Shown here one piece after another: positions 55,717-63,909 of a stretch of DNA of 64,000 nucleotides (position 1 is the stretch's first letter; each line of letters starts with the position of its first letter). The position numbers and the translations under genes are program-made. Under the pieces are notes generated by a model. That model had not been told where the DNA came from. It did not search any database and saw only the letters and a list, made by a program, of their open reading frames with translations. Source of the DNA: Pseudomonas laurylsulfatiphila (GTDB lineage: Bacteria; Pseudomonadota; Gammaproteobacteria; Pseudomonadales; Pseudomonadaceae); NCBI RefSeq assembly GCF_002934665.1, contig NZ_NIRS01000004.1, forward strand, positions 436,501 through 500,500. Reading direction: 5' to 3'.

Positions 55717-56702
55717 TGTTCGGCTTCTGGAAGACCTGGAAGGCCCTGGAAGCCCGGGGCATCATGGGGATCAATCGGCGCAACGCAGACTACGTGCTCA
55801 AGTACAACAAGCGCAGCCTGTACCCGATCGTCGATGACAAGATCATCACCAAGGAGCGTGCCATCGCCGCCGGCATCCATGTGCCCGAGCTCTATGGCGT
55901 GATCTCCACCGAGAAGGAAATCGACAATCTCGAAGAGATCATCGGCGGTCGCAGTGACTTCGTGATCAAACCGGCCCAAGGCGCTGGCGGCGATGGCATC
56001 CTGGTCATCGCCGACCGCTTTGAAGGGCGTTATCGCACGGTATCCGGCCGGATCATCAGCCATGAGGAAATCGAACACCAGGTTTCCAGCATCCTGACCG
56101 GTCTTTACTCCCTGGGCGGTCACCGCGACCGGGCGCTGATCGAGTACCGCGTGATTCCGGACCAGATCTTCAAGAGCATCAGCTACGAAGGCGTGCCGGA
56201 CATCCGCATCATTGTCTTGATGGGTTACCCGGTGATGGCCATGTTGCGCCTGCCGACGCGCCAGTCCAACGGCAAGGCCAACCTGCACCAGGGCGCCATC
56301 GGCGTCGGCGTGGACCTGGCCACCGGCCTGACCCTGCGCGGCACCTGGCTGAACAACATCATCAACAAACACCCGGACACCACCAACGCGGTGGATGGGG
56401 TTCAACTGCCCTACTGGGACGGCTTCATGAAACTTGCCGCTGGCTGTTATGAGCTGTGCGGGCTGGGCTACATCGGTGTCGACATGGTCCTGGACCAGGA
56501 AAAAGGCCCGCTGATCCTTGAACTCAACGCCCGGCCGGGGCTGAATATCCAGATTGCCAATGACTGCGGGCTGACGTTGCGTACTCATGCGGTCGAGGCG
56601 CGGCTGGAAGACTTGAAGGCCCGTGGCGTGACCGAAACGGTGGAAGAGCGCGTGGCGTTTGTGCAGGAGATGTTTGGGCATATTCCTGCGGTCGAGGGCT
56701 GA
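55716..56702 (+). CDS. ATP-grasp alpha-L-glutamate ligase-like protein
   Basis: Cytoplasmic 328-aa protein of the RimK-like ATP-grasp group. Visible motifs: RNADYVLKYNKRSLYPIVDDKIITKE at the N-terminus, the ATP-lysine loop SDFVIKPAQGAGGDGILVI near 90, and the metal-binding LILELNARPGLNIQIAN near 265. Members usually form amide bonds between a carboxylate and an amino acid. It overlaps the upstream 7TM gene by 1 nt and completes a three-gene unit with a periplasmic protease. The amino-acid substrate cannot be read from sequence. Followed by a REPIN. Confidence 0.87.
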   Translation: MFGFWKTWKALEARGIMGINRRNADYVLKYNKRSLYPIVDDKIITKERAIAAGIHVPELYGVISTEKEIDNLEEIIGGRSDFVIKPAQGAGGDGILVIADRFEGRYRTVSGRIISHEEIEHQVSSILTGLYSLGGHRDRALIEYRVIPDQIFKSISYEGVPDIRIIVLMGYPVMAMLRLPTRQSNGKANLHQGAIGVGVDLATGLTLRGTWLNNIINKHPDTTNAVDGVQLPYWDGFMKLAAGCYELCGLGYIGVDMVLDQEKGPLILELNARPGLNIQIANDCGLTLRTHAVEARLEDLKARGVTETVEERVAFVQEMFGHIPAVEG

Positions 56703-56710
56703 TCGTCGCC

Positions 56711-56807
56711 CTGTAGGAGCTGTCGAGTGAAACGAGGCTGCGATCCTTTGATCTTGTTTTTTCAGGATCAAAAGATCGCAGCCTCGTTTCACTCGACAGC
56801 TCCTACA
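56711..56807. repeat. REPIN-like inverted pair (CTCGTTTCACTCGACAG type)
   Basis: Two perfect inverted copies of the ~37-bp GTAGGAGCTGTCGAGTGAAA... element around an AT-rich spacer. Confidence 0.9.
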
Positions 56808-56888
56808 TTCCCCGACATCCCCTCTAGGAGCAATTCTCCGAGGGGACTACAATCGCCACCCCGCCTCAATGGCTGATCTCCCCCGCCC

Positions 56889-58232
56889 ATGTTGACCTGC
56901 TCCGTACACCCGCTGCCCTATCGCGCCAACCCCGCCCACTACTTCGCGGCGATTCGCCATGCCCCGGGCGCCGTGCTGCTCGACAGCGGCCGCCCCAGCG
57001 CCGACCGCGGCCGCTATGACCTGCTCAGCGCCTGGCCGCTGGAACAACTGACGGTAGCGCCCGACGAAAGTGGCGAGGCCTTCCTGCAACGCCTGCGCGA
57101 TAACCTGACACGCCTCGGCGAAGCCTCTTTGCCGGCACCTTATGAGTTGCCGTTTGCCGGTGGGTTGATCGGCTACCTGAGTTACGACTTCGGCCGACAT
57201 CTGGAGCGCCTGCCGAGCCAGGCCAGTGACGACCTGCATCTGCCCGATGCGCGTTTCGGCCTGTACGGCTGGGCATTGGTCAGCGATCACCTTGCGCTGA
57301 CCAGCCAGCTGGTATTCCACCCGACCCTGCCCGACAACGAGCATCAGCGCCTGATCGAGCTGTTCAGCCAACCGGCACCTGAAGCCGTCGCGCCCTTCAA
57401 ACTGCTCACCCCGATGACCGCCGACTTGAGCGCTGACGAGTATCAACAGGCCATCGAGCGCATCCAGCAGTACATTCAGGCCGGTGACTGTTACCAGGTC
57501 AATTTCGCCCAGCGTTTTCGCGCACCCTGCCAAGGTGATTCGTGGGCCGCCTACTGCGCCTTGCGCGCAGCGTGCCCGACGCCTTTTTCCGGCTTCCAGA
57601 GCTTGCCTGACGGCGATGCCGTACTCAGCCTGTCGCCGGAACGCTTCGTCAAAGTCAGCCAGCGCCATGTGGAAACCCGCCCGATCAAGGGCACTCGGCC
57701 CAGGGGCATTACGCCTGAGCAAGACGCCGCGAACGCCGCCGAACTGCTGGCCAGCCCCAAGGACCGCGCGGAAAACCTGATGATCGTCGACCTGCTGCGC
57801 AACGATCTCGGCCGGACCTGCCGCATCGGCTCGGTCCGGGTGCCGGAGTTGTTCAGCCTGGAGAGTTACCCGAACGTGCATCACCTGGTGAGCAGCGTCA
57901 CCGGTGAACTGGCGGATGATCGCGACGCCCTGGACCTGATCGCCGGCAGCTTCCCCGGCGGTTCGATCACCGGCGCGCCAAAGATTCGCGCGATGCAGAT
58001 CATCGACGAACTGGAGCCGACCCGACGTGGCCTGTATTGCGGTTCGTTGTTGTACCTGGATGTGCGCGGCGAGATGGACAGCTCCATCGCCATCCGCAGT
58101 TTGCTGGTCAAGGGCGGGCAGGTGTGTTGCTGGGGCGGTGGCGGGATAGTCGCGGATTCGGAGTGGCAGGCCGAATATCAGGAATCGATCACCAAGGTGA
58201 AAATCCTGCTGGAAACGCTGCATAACTTGTAG
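56889..58232 (+). CDS. pabB: aminodeoxychorismate synthase component I
   Basis: Converts chorismate and ammonia to 4-amino-4-deoxychorismate for folate synthesis, 447 aa. Chorismate-binding domain motifs: NFAQRFRAP, PIKGTRPRGITPEQD, DLLRNDLGRTCRIGSV, FPGGSITGAPKIRAMQIIDELEP and CCWGGGGIVADSEWQAEYQE. PIKGT (a lysine in place of the alanine of anthranilate synthase) marks PabB rather than TrpE. ATG at 56889. Its TAG stop is the TGTAG that begins the following REP copy. Confidence 0.94.
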   Translation: MLTCSVHPLPYRANPAHYFAAIRHAPGAVLLDSGRPSADRGRYDLLSAWPLEQLTVAPDESGEAFLQRLRDNLTRLGEASLPAPYELPFAGGLIGYLSYDFGRHLERLPSQASDDLHLPDARFGLYGWALVSDHLALTSQLVFHPTLPDNEHQRLIELFSQPAPEAVAPFKLLTPMTADLSADEYQQAIERIQQYIQAGDCYQVNFAQRFRAPCQGDSWAAYCALRAACPTPFSGFQSLPDGDAVLSLSPERFVKVSQRHVETRPIKGTRPRGITPEQDAANAAELLASPKDRAENLMIVDLLRNDLGRTCRIGSVRVPELFSLESYPNVHHLVSSVTGELADDRDALDLIAGSFPGGSITGAPKIRAMQIIDELEPTRRGLYCGSLLYLDVRGEMDSSIAIRSLLVKGGQVCCWGGGGIVADSEWQAEYQESITKVKILLETLHNL

Positions 58233-58313
58233 GAGCTGCCGAAGGCTGCGATCTTTTGATTTTGTTTTTTAAGATCAAGATCAAAAGATCGCAGCCTTCG
58301 GCAGCTCCTACAG
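58229..58313. repeat. REPIN-like inverted pair (CCTTCGGCAG type) abutting pabB
   Basis: Inverted copies around an AT-rich spacer; the first three to four bases supply the pabB stop codon. Lies between convergent pabB and thrH. Confidence 0.9.
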
Positions 58314-58322
58314 GGATCGGGT

Positions 58323-58940
58323 TTACAGGCTCAAAGGGCGGTTCGAAGCTTTGATGAACTCTTGCTTGAGCTCTTCAAACGTATGCACCGCCGGGAACTG
58401 CGGGAACTCGGCAATCACGTTATCCGGCGCATGAAACAGAATCCCGGCATCGGCTTCGCCCAGCATCGTGGTGTCGTTGTAGGAATCCCCCGCCGCGATC
58501 ACCCGGTAGTAGAGGCTCTTGAAGGCCAGGACCGACTGACGCTTTGGATCTTTCTGACGCAGTTGATAGCCCGTGACTCGACCGCTGTCGTCGGTAATCA
58601 GTCGATGGCAGAGCAAGGTCGGGAAGCCCAGTTGACGCATCAACGGCTGGGAGAACTCATAGAAAGTGTCCGACAGGATCACCACCTGGAAGCGCTCGCG
58701 CAGCCAGTCGACGAACTCGATGGCGCCGTCCAGCGGCTTGAGCGTGGCAATCACTTCCTGGATGTCGGAGAGTTTCAGGCCATGCTCGTCGAGAATCCGC
58801 AGGCGTTGCTTCATCAGCACGTCGTAGTCGGGAATGTCCCGGGTGGTGGCCCTGAGGGATTCGATCCCGGTTTTTTCGGCGAAGGCGATCCAGATTTCCG
58901 GGACCAGCACACCTTCAAGATCCAGACAGGCAATTTCCAC
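58323..58940 (-). CDS. thrH: bifunctional phosphoserine phosphatase/homoserine phosphotransferase ThrH
   Basis: HAD-family enzyme of 205 aa that dephosphorylates phosphoserine and can transfer the phosphate to homoserine. The catalytic motif is CLDLEG (D7, E9), with VILSDTFYEFSQPL, the lysine in RQKDPKRQS and AAGDSYNDTTML as later HAD motifs. The start is GTG at 58938-58940 with GGGAG 6 nt upstream, giving the family N-terminus MEIACLDLEGVLVPE; a longer ATG frame to 58982 lacks support. Confidence 0.95.
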   Translation of the reverse strand: MEIACLDLEGVLVPEIWIAFAEKTGIESLRATTRDIPDYDVLMKQRLRILDEHGLKLSDIQEVIATLKPLDGAIEFVDWLRERFQVVILSDTFYEFSQPLMRQLGFPTLLCHRLITDDSGRVTGYQLRQKDPKRQSVLAFKSLYYRVIAAGDSYNDTTMLGEADAGILFHAPDNVIAEFPQFPAVHTFEELKQEFIKASNRPLSL

Positions 58941-59113
58941 AAGACACTCCCATTTGTATTGATTATTGAGTCGAGCGAGCAAAAAGATTGCCGAACTCTA
59001 GCGACTCGGGCCTGCCTGCGCAACGCAGAGGATGCCCCGGCCCGTGCAGCTTTTTGTTACCATCGGCCCTATATAGAGCGCCCAGCGCCACCGACCTGTA
59101 GGAAGCCGCCCTG

Positions 59114-59854
59114 ATGAGCCCAACGTTCGACGTCGTGGAACTCGCCACGACCTATGCCAACAAATCCGCCCAGGACATCCTGAAACTCGCGTTTGCCGAG
59201 TTCGGCGATGACCTGTGGATATCTTTCAGCGGCGCCGAGGACGTGGTGCTGGTGGACATGGCCTGGAAGCTGAACAAGAACGTCAAGGTGTTCAGCCTCG
59301 ACACCGGCCGCTTGCACCCCGAGACCTATCGCTTCATCGATCAGGTGCGCGAGCACTACAAGATCGACATCGAACTTGTGTCGCCGGACTACACGAAACT
59401 TGAACCCTTCGTGAAGGAAAAAGGCCTGTTCAGCTTCTACAAGGACGGCCATGGCGAATGCTGCGGCATCCGCAAGATCGAACCGCTGCGCCGCAAGCTG
59501 TCCGGCGTGAAAGCCTGGGCCACCGGCCAGCGTCGCGACCAGAGCCCCGGCACCCGCAGCGCCGTTGCAGTGATGGAAGTCGACACCGCGTTCTCCACCG
59601 CGGAACGCACCCTGTACAAGTTCAACCCGCTGGCGCAAATGACCAGCGAAGAGATCTGGGGCTACATCCGCATGCTGGAGCTGCCGTACAACAGCCTGCA
59701 CGAACGCGGCTTCATCAGCATCGGCTGCGAACCCTGCACCCGTCCGGTTCTGCCGAACCAGCATGAGCGTGAAGGCCGCTGGTGGTGGGAGGAAGCGACG
59801 CAGAAGGAATGCGGGTTGCACGCGGGGAATATCATCAGCAAGTCCAAAGCGTAA
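59114..59854 (+). CDS. cysH: adenosine 5'-phosphosulfate reductase
   Basis: Reduces APS to sulfite and AMP in assimilatory sulfate reduction, 246 aa. The [4Fe-4S] cysteines C116-C117 and C205/C208 (ECCGIRK, GCEPCTRP) show that it is the APS-type enzyme rather than the cluster-free PAPS type; C233 in KECGLH is the catalytic cysteine. SFSGAEDVVLVDMA binds the nucleotide. ATG at 59114 follows TAGGAAGCCGCCCTG. Divergent from thrH, followed by a REPIN. Confidence 0.95.
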   Translation: MSPTFDVVELATTYANKSAQDILKLAFAEFGDDLWISFSGAEDVVLVDMAWKLNKNVKVFSLDTGRLHPETYRFIDQVREHYKIDIELVSPDYTKLEPFVKEKGLFSFYKDGHGECCGIRKIEPLRRKLSGVKAWATGQRRDQSPGTRSAVAVMEVDTAFSTAERTLYKFNPLAQMTSEEIWGYIRMLELPYNSLHERGFISIGCEPCTRPVLPNQHEREGRWWWEEATQKECGLHAGNIISKSKA

Positions 59855-59860
59855 ACCCAC

Positions 59861-59962
59861 TGTAGGAGCGAGCCTGCTCGCGATGGTCGTCAACGATAAC
59901 GCGGGGTGCCTGATACCCCGCTGCGTTCTCGGGTTCATCGCGAGCAGGCTCGCTCCTACAGT
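59861..59962. repeat. REPIN-like inverted pair (GGAGCGAGCCTGCTCGCGAT type)
   Basis: Inverted copies flank a ~55-bp spacer with an internal dyad (GCGGGGT / ACCCCGC). Directly after cysH. Confidence 0.88.
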
Positions 59963-60210
59963 GTTATCTGCAGCTTCAAAAACGTGTACACACGATTGTC
60001 ACCATAGGTGCCATTTGTGTGTGCACTTTTAGTTTCTACGCCCCAAAAAGTTACATTCCTCCCCCCGACGTGCGCCGCCACGCCCTCCTGAATCCCCAAT
60101 TCAAAATAAATACCTGTTCAATCGGTCAATTTATATTGTCGTTTTTTCAATGGCTTGGCGAAAAGCCATAACAAAACGAAATTAACAACGCCGTTCATAG
60201 AACGCTCGAC

Positions 60211-60226
60211 TGGCACAGATCTGGCT
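60211..60226 (+). promoter_or_regulatory. sigma-54-type promoter upstream of NCS1 permease
   Basis: TGGCACAGATCTGGCT, GG-N10-GC spacing; identical to the 16-mer at 27234 before nasA. Confidence 0.65.
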
Positions 60227-60237
60227 TAAGTGCATAC

Positions 60238-60266
60238 ATGTTTTGTATACAATCACAACAAAACAT
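60238..60266. promoter_or_regulatory. inverted repeat at the expected start of the NCS1 transcript
   Basis: Perfect 9-bp arms ATGTTTTGT (60238-60246) and ACAAAACAT (60258-60266) with an 11-bp spacer; the left arm overlaps a perfect TTGTATACAA palindrome (60243-60252). Position ~12 bp after the -12 element suits a repressor site. Confidence 0.5.
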
Positions 60267-60419
60267 ACACACACTTTAGATCCGCAAGCCTGAAGTGCCC
60301 TATCCCGTACAGGCTGCAGATGCCCCATAACCAATGATGTTCGCCACCCGCGACGAAGATTTGTCGAGCCAAGGCTCATGCACAGTCATCGCGGCGTCGA
60401 GCATCAGGAGCCTGCCGGA

Positions 60420-61961
60420 ATGCGTACTAGTCTCTCCAATAACAATATCGCGCTGGATCTACCCTCCCCCCATTCCACCCACACCGCCGACCATCAGGCG
60501 CATCACTCCCCCGTGGTGCTCAGCCCCCGACTGCACAACAAGGACCTCGCACCGACCAAGGCCGAAGGCCGGCGCTGGGGGCGCTACAGCATCTTTGCCC
60601 TGTGGACCAACGACGTTCACAACATTGCCAACTACTCCTTTGCCATCGGCCTATATGCCCTGGGCCTGGGCGGCTGGCAGATCCTGTTGTCCCTGGGGAT
60701 CGGAGCGGCGCTGGTGTATTGCTTCATGAACCTGTCCGGCTACATGGGACAAAAGACCGGGGTTCCGTTTCCGGTCATCAGCCGGATCAGTTTCGGCATT
60801 CACGGGGCGCAGATTCCTGCGTTGATCCGCGCAGTGATCGCCATCGCCTGGTTCGGCATTCAGACGTACCTCGCGTCGGTTGTCTTTCGCGTGCTGTTGA
60901 CGGCTATCCATCCCGGGTTCGCCGACTATGACCACGACTCGATCCTCGGCCTCTCGACCCTGGGCTGGGTGTGTTTCGTCGCGATCTGGTTCGTGCAACT
61001 GGCAATCCTGGCCTATGGCATGGAGATGGTGCGCCGCTACGAGGCGTTTGCCGGCCCGGTGATTCTGCTGACCGTTGCCGCCCTCGCCGGGTGGATGTAC
61101 TTCCAGGCCAACGCGACCATTGCCTGGTCGATCCGTGAGCCGCTGACCGGTGGTGAGATGTGGCGCAATATCTTTGCCGGCGGCGCACTGTGGCTGGCGA
61201 TCTACGGCACCTTGATCCTCAATTTCTGCGACTTCGCCCGCTCTTCACCGTGCCGCAAGACCATCAAGGTCGGAAATTTCTGGGGCTTGCCGGTGAATAT
61301 CCTGGTGTTTGCCGGCATCACAGTCCTGCTGTGCGGTGCGCAGTTTCAGATCAACGGCCGGATCATCGAAAGCCCGACCGAAATCATCGCCTCGATCCCC
61401 AACACCTTCTTCCTGGTACTCGGTTGCCTGGCGTTCCTGATCGTCACCGTGGCGGTGAACATCATGGCCAACTTCGTCGCCCCGGCGTTCGTCCTCAGTA
61501 ACCTGGCGCCGAAGTACCTGACGTTCCGTCGCGCCGGACTGATCAGCGCGACCATCGCCGTGCTGATCCTGCCGTGGAACCTCTACAACAGCCCGCTGGT
61601 GATCGTGTACTTCCTGTCCGGCCTCGGTGCCCTGCTCGGCCCGTTGTACGGCGTGATCATGGTCGACTACTGGCTGGTTCGAAAAGGCCAGGTCAACGTG
61701 CCGCAGTTGTACAGCGAAGACCCCAACGGCGCGTACTACTACAGCCGCGGTGTCAATTTGCGCGCGGTGGCGGCGTTCATTCCCGCCGCCCTGATCGCCA
61801 TCGTCCTGGCCCTGGTGCCCGGGTTCCACAACGTATCGCCATTCTCCTGGCTGGTGGGTGCCGGCATCGCCGGGATGCTCTACCTGATCATCGCCAAGCG
61901 CCAACCGCACTACGCCGATGTCAGCGGCGAAGCCATCGCGGTCGAAAACGTCAGCCATTAA
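60420..61961 (+). CDS. NCS1 family nucleobase/hydantoin:cation symporter
   Basis: Inner-membrane permease of 513 aa with about 12 transmembrane segments. The NCS1 hallmark GRRWGRYSIFALWTNDVHNIANYSFAIGL is present near residue 45, as are ISRISFGIHGAQIPALIRA and MVDYWLVRKGQ. ATG at 60420 has AGGAG 9 nt upstream; the frame from 60378 is less likely. Paired with an Asp/Glu-racemase-family gene 56 nt downstream, so hydantoin, allantoin or a related ureide is a plausible substrate, but cytosine/purine types share this fold. Confidence 0.88.
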   Translation: MRTSLSNNNIALDLPSPHSTHTADHQAHHSPVVLSPRLHNKDLAPTKAEGRRWGRYSIFALWTNDVHNIANYSFAIGLYALGLGGWQILLSLGIGAALVYCFMNLSGYMGQKTGVPFPVISRISFGIHGAQIPALIRAVIAIAWFGIQTYLASVVFRVLLTAIHPGFADYDHDSILGLSTLGWVCFVAIWFVQLAILAYGMEMVRRYEAFAGPVILLTVAALAGWMYFQANATIAWSIREPLTGGEMWRNIFAGGALWLAIYGTLILNFCDFARSSPCRKTIKVGNFWGLPVNILVFAGITVLLCGAQFQINGRIIESPTEIIASIPNTFFLVLGCLAFLIVTVAVNIMANFVAPAFVLSNLAPKYLTFRRAGLISATIAVLILPWNLYNSPLVIVYFLSGLGALLGPLYGVIMVDYWLVRKGQVNVPQLYSEDPNGAYYYSRGVNLRAVAAFIPAALIAIVLALVPGFHNVSPFSWLVGAGIAGMLYLIIAKRQPHYADVSGEAIAVENVSH

Positions 61962-61968
61962 CTCCATG

Positions 61969-61991
61969 GCGGCCCGACAAAGTCGGGCCGC
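61969..61991. other. perfect 10-bp hairpin between permease and racemase genes
   Basis: GCGGCCCGAC and GTCGGGCCGC pair around AAA. No T run follows, so it probably does not terminate transcription fully; it may stabilise the upstream mRNA. Confidence 0.65.
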
Positions 61992-62017
61992 AGAACCATC
62001 CGCAATAAGGACTCCCC

Positions 62018-62746
62018 ATGCGCATTCTCGTGGTCAACGTCAACACCACCGAATCCATCACCCAGGCCATCGCCCGCTCGGCACAAGCCGTCGCGTCGCC
62101 CGGCACGGAAATCGTCGGCCTCACCCCGCACTTCGGCGCCGACTCCATCGAAGGCAATTTCGAAAGTTACCTGGCGGCCATCGCGGTCATGGACCGGGTG
62201 ATGTCCTACGACCAGCCGTTCGACGCGGTGATCCAGGCCGGCTACGGTGAACACGGTCGTGAAGGCTTGCAGGAGCTGCTCAACGTGCCGGTGGTGGACA
62301 TCACCGATGCCGCCGCCAGCACGGCGATGTTTCTCGGTCACGCCTATTCCGTGGTCACCACCCTCGACCGCACCGTGCCGCTGATCGAAGACCGCCTCAA
62401 GCTCTCCGGCCTGTGGGACCGTTGCGCCTCGGTACGGGCCAGTGGTCTGGCGGTGCTGGAACTGGAACATGAACCGCAGCGCGCACTGGAAGCCATCGTG
62501 CATCAGGCCGAACTGGCAGTGACCCAGGACAAGGCCGAAGTGATTTGCCTGGGCTGCGGCGGCATGGCCGGGCTGGACGAGCAGATTCGCCAGCGTACCG
62601 GGGTGCCGGTGGTGGATGGGGTGACGGCGGCGGTGACCATTGCCGAATCGTTGGTGCGGCTGGGGTTGTCGACCTCGAAGGTGCGGACCTATGCGACGCC
62701 GCGGCCGAAAAACATCATTGGCTGGCCGGGGCGGTTTGCCCGTTAG
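62018..62746 (+). CDS. aspartate/glutamate (hydantoin) racemase family protein
   Basis: 242-aa protein of the HyuE/DCG1-like branch. MRILVVNVNTTESIT at the N-terminus and VICLGCGGMAGLDEQI near 175-190 fit the family; C180 is the expected second catalytic cysteine. The first-half catalytic position (usually Cys in a GCF/ACFGDPG-type motif) reads AGYGEHG, with glycine 75, so a two-base racemase mechanism is doubtful. Co-oriented with the NCS1 permease and probably co-transcribed; likely acts on an imported ureide or hydantoin. ATG at 62018 after AAGGA. Confidence 0.87.
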   Translation: MRILVVNVNTTESITQAIARSAQAVASPGTEIVGLTPHFGADSIEGNFESYLAAIAVMDRVMSYDQPFDAVIQAGYGEHGREGLQELLNVPVVDITDAAASTAMFLGHAYSVVTTLDRTVPLIEDRLKLSGLWDRCASVRASGLAVLELEHEPQRALEAIVHQAELAVTQDKAEVICLGCGGMAGLDEQIRQRTGVPVVDGVTAAVTIAESLVRLGLSTSKVRTYATPRPKNIIGWPGRFAR

Positions 62747-62760
62747 ACCGCGGTGTCCTT

Positions 62761-62837
62761 ATCGCGAGCAGGCTCGCTCCCACAGGGGATTTGTGAACGT
62801 CGCAGATCCAATGTGGGAGCGAGCCTGCTCGCGATGG
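62761..62837. repeat. REPIN-like inverted pair (TCGCGAGCAGGCTCGCTCCCACA type)
   Basis: Inverted copies in the opposite (outward) order flank a ~32-bp spacer between the racemase and the convergent LysR gene. Confidence 0.87.
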
Positions 62838-62861
62838 CCGCACCTCGGTTTCAAGACTTGC

Positions 62862-63785
62862 TCAAACCGCACTGAACCTCTGCCCCAACCCCCGCTCGGC
62901 AAACTGCTCGATGATGAAATCGACAAACGCCCGGGTCTTGCCGGGCAGCAGCTTGTGTTCGGCGTAATAGATGGAGGTGTAGCCGTCGTCGATGTACCAG
63001 TCCGGCAACACCCGCTGCAACCTGCCCGTCTCCAGGTAACCCGAGGCGAACGGCATACTCACCAGCGCAATACCCAGACCTTGTGCGGCGGCGACGCAGG
63101 CGGCCTCGGAATCGCTCATGGTCATCCGCGCCTTGAGCGTCAATGGGCTGTGTTGCTGATTGCGATGGGTCAACTGCCAGGAGCGCACGCGACCGGTTTG
63201 TGGCGAGCGGATCAGAATCCCGTCGTGGTGCTTGAGGTCGTCCGGTTCGGTGATTGACGCATGTGCCGCCAGGTAATCCGGCGTAGCCACCAATACCCGA
63301 TGCGCCGGACTCAGCTTGCGCGCGACTACGCCCTGGGGTAATTCGAAGCCGCCGCCGATGGCCGCATCGAACCCCTGCCCGATCAGATCGACCTGGCGGT
63401 TGTCGAAGTGCCAGTCCGGGTTGATCGCCGGGAATCGCCGCAGAAACTCGTCGAGCATCGGCACTATGTACAGGCAACCGAATACCGTCCCCATGCTGAC
63501 CTTCAATGTACCCGCTGGCTGCCCACCGGCGCTGGCGAGATTGGCCACGGCATTCTGGATGGTGTGCAGGCTGGTGCTGACTTCGCCGAGAAACAACTGA
63601 CCGGCCTCGGTCAGCGTCAGGCTGCGCGTGCTGCGCTGAAACAATCTGACGCCCAGGCGCGCCTCAAGTTTGGCAACGCTCTTGCCCACCGCAGCCGGTG
63701 TCAGGCTCAAGCGTCGCGCCGCTTCGGCGAAGCTGCCGACCTCGGCGCTGCGCACAAAGCATTCGATACTGCTGAAGGTTTCCAT
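62862..63785 (-). CDS. LysR-family transcriptional regulator
   Basis: Regulator of 307 aa. N-terminal winged HTH at about 1-60 (METFSSIECFVRSAEVGSFAEAARRLSLTPAAVGKSVAKLEARLGVRLFQRSTRSLTLTEAG), then the LysR substrate-binding domain to the C-terminus. ATG at 63783-63785; an in-frame GTG three codons earlier is possible. Divergent from a short-chain dehydrogenase gene, which is its likely target as is usual for the family. Inducer unknown. Confidence 0.92.
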   Translation of the reverse strand: METFSSIECFVRSAEVGSFAEAARRLSLTPAAVGKSVAKLEARLGVRLFQRSTRSLTLTEAGQLFLGEVSTSLHTIQNAVANLASAGGQPAGTLKVSMGTVFGCLYIVPMLDEFLRRFPAINPDWHFDNRQVDLIGQGFDAAIGGGFELPQGVVARKLSPAHRVLVATPDYLAAHASITEPDDLKHHDGILIRSPQTGRVRSWQLTHRNQQHSPLTLKARMTMSDSEAACVAAAQGLGIALVSMPFASGYLETGRLQRVLPDWYIDDGYTSIYYAEHKLLPGKTRAFVDFIIEQFAERGLGQRFSAV

Positions 63786-63805
63786 AGGCGCCACTATAAA
63801 CTTTT

Positions 63806-63841
63806 GGTTTACACAGACTATCGCAATTATGGTCTACACAG
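63806..63841. promoter_or_regulatory. direct repeat in the LysR/SDR intergenic region
   Basis: GGTTTACACAG (63806-63816) and GGTCTACACAG (63831-63841), 25 bp apart, in the 124-bp divergent promoter region. Candidate binding half-sites for the LysR protein; not the classical T-N11-A dyad. Confidence 0.35.
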
Positions 63842-63909
63842 CTCGTAATCCTGAATCGATACTAACCTCCATCAACCGGGACATCTCGCCTCGGGACTTG
63901 GAGACCGAC

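Larger units (their letters stand above)
59963..60419 (+). promoter_or_regulatory. promoter region of the NCS1 permease gene
   Basis: 457 bp with no convincing gene, AT-richer than its surroundings. It holds a sigma-54-type promoter at 60211 and a long inverted repeat at 60238-60266, both listed separately. Confidence 0.5.
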
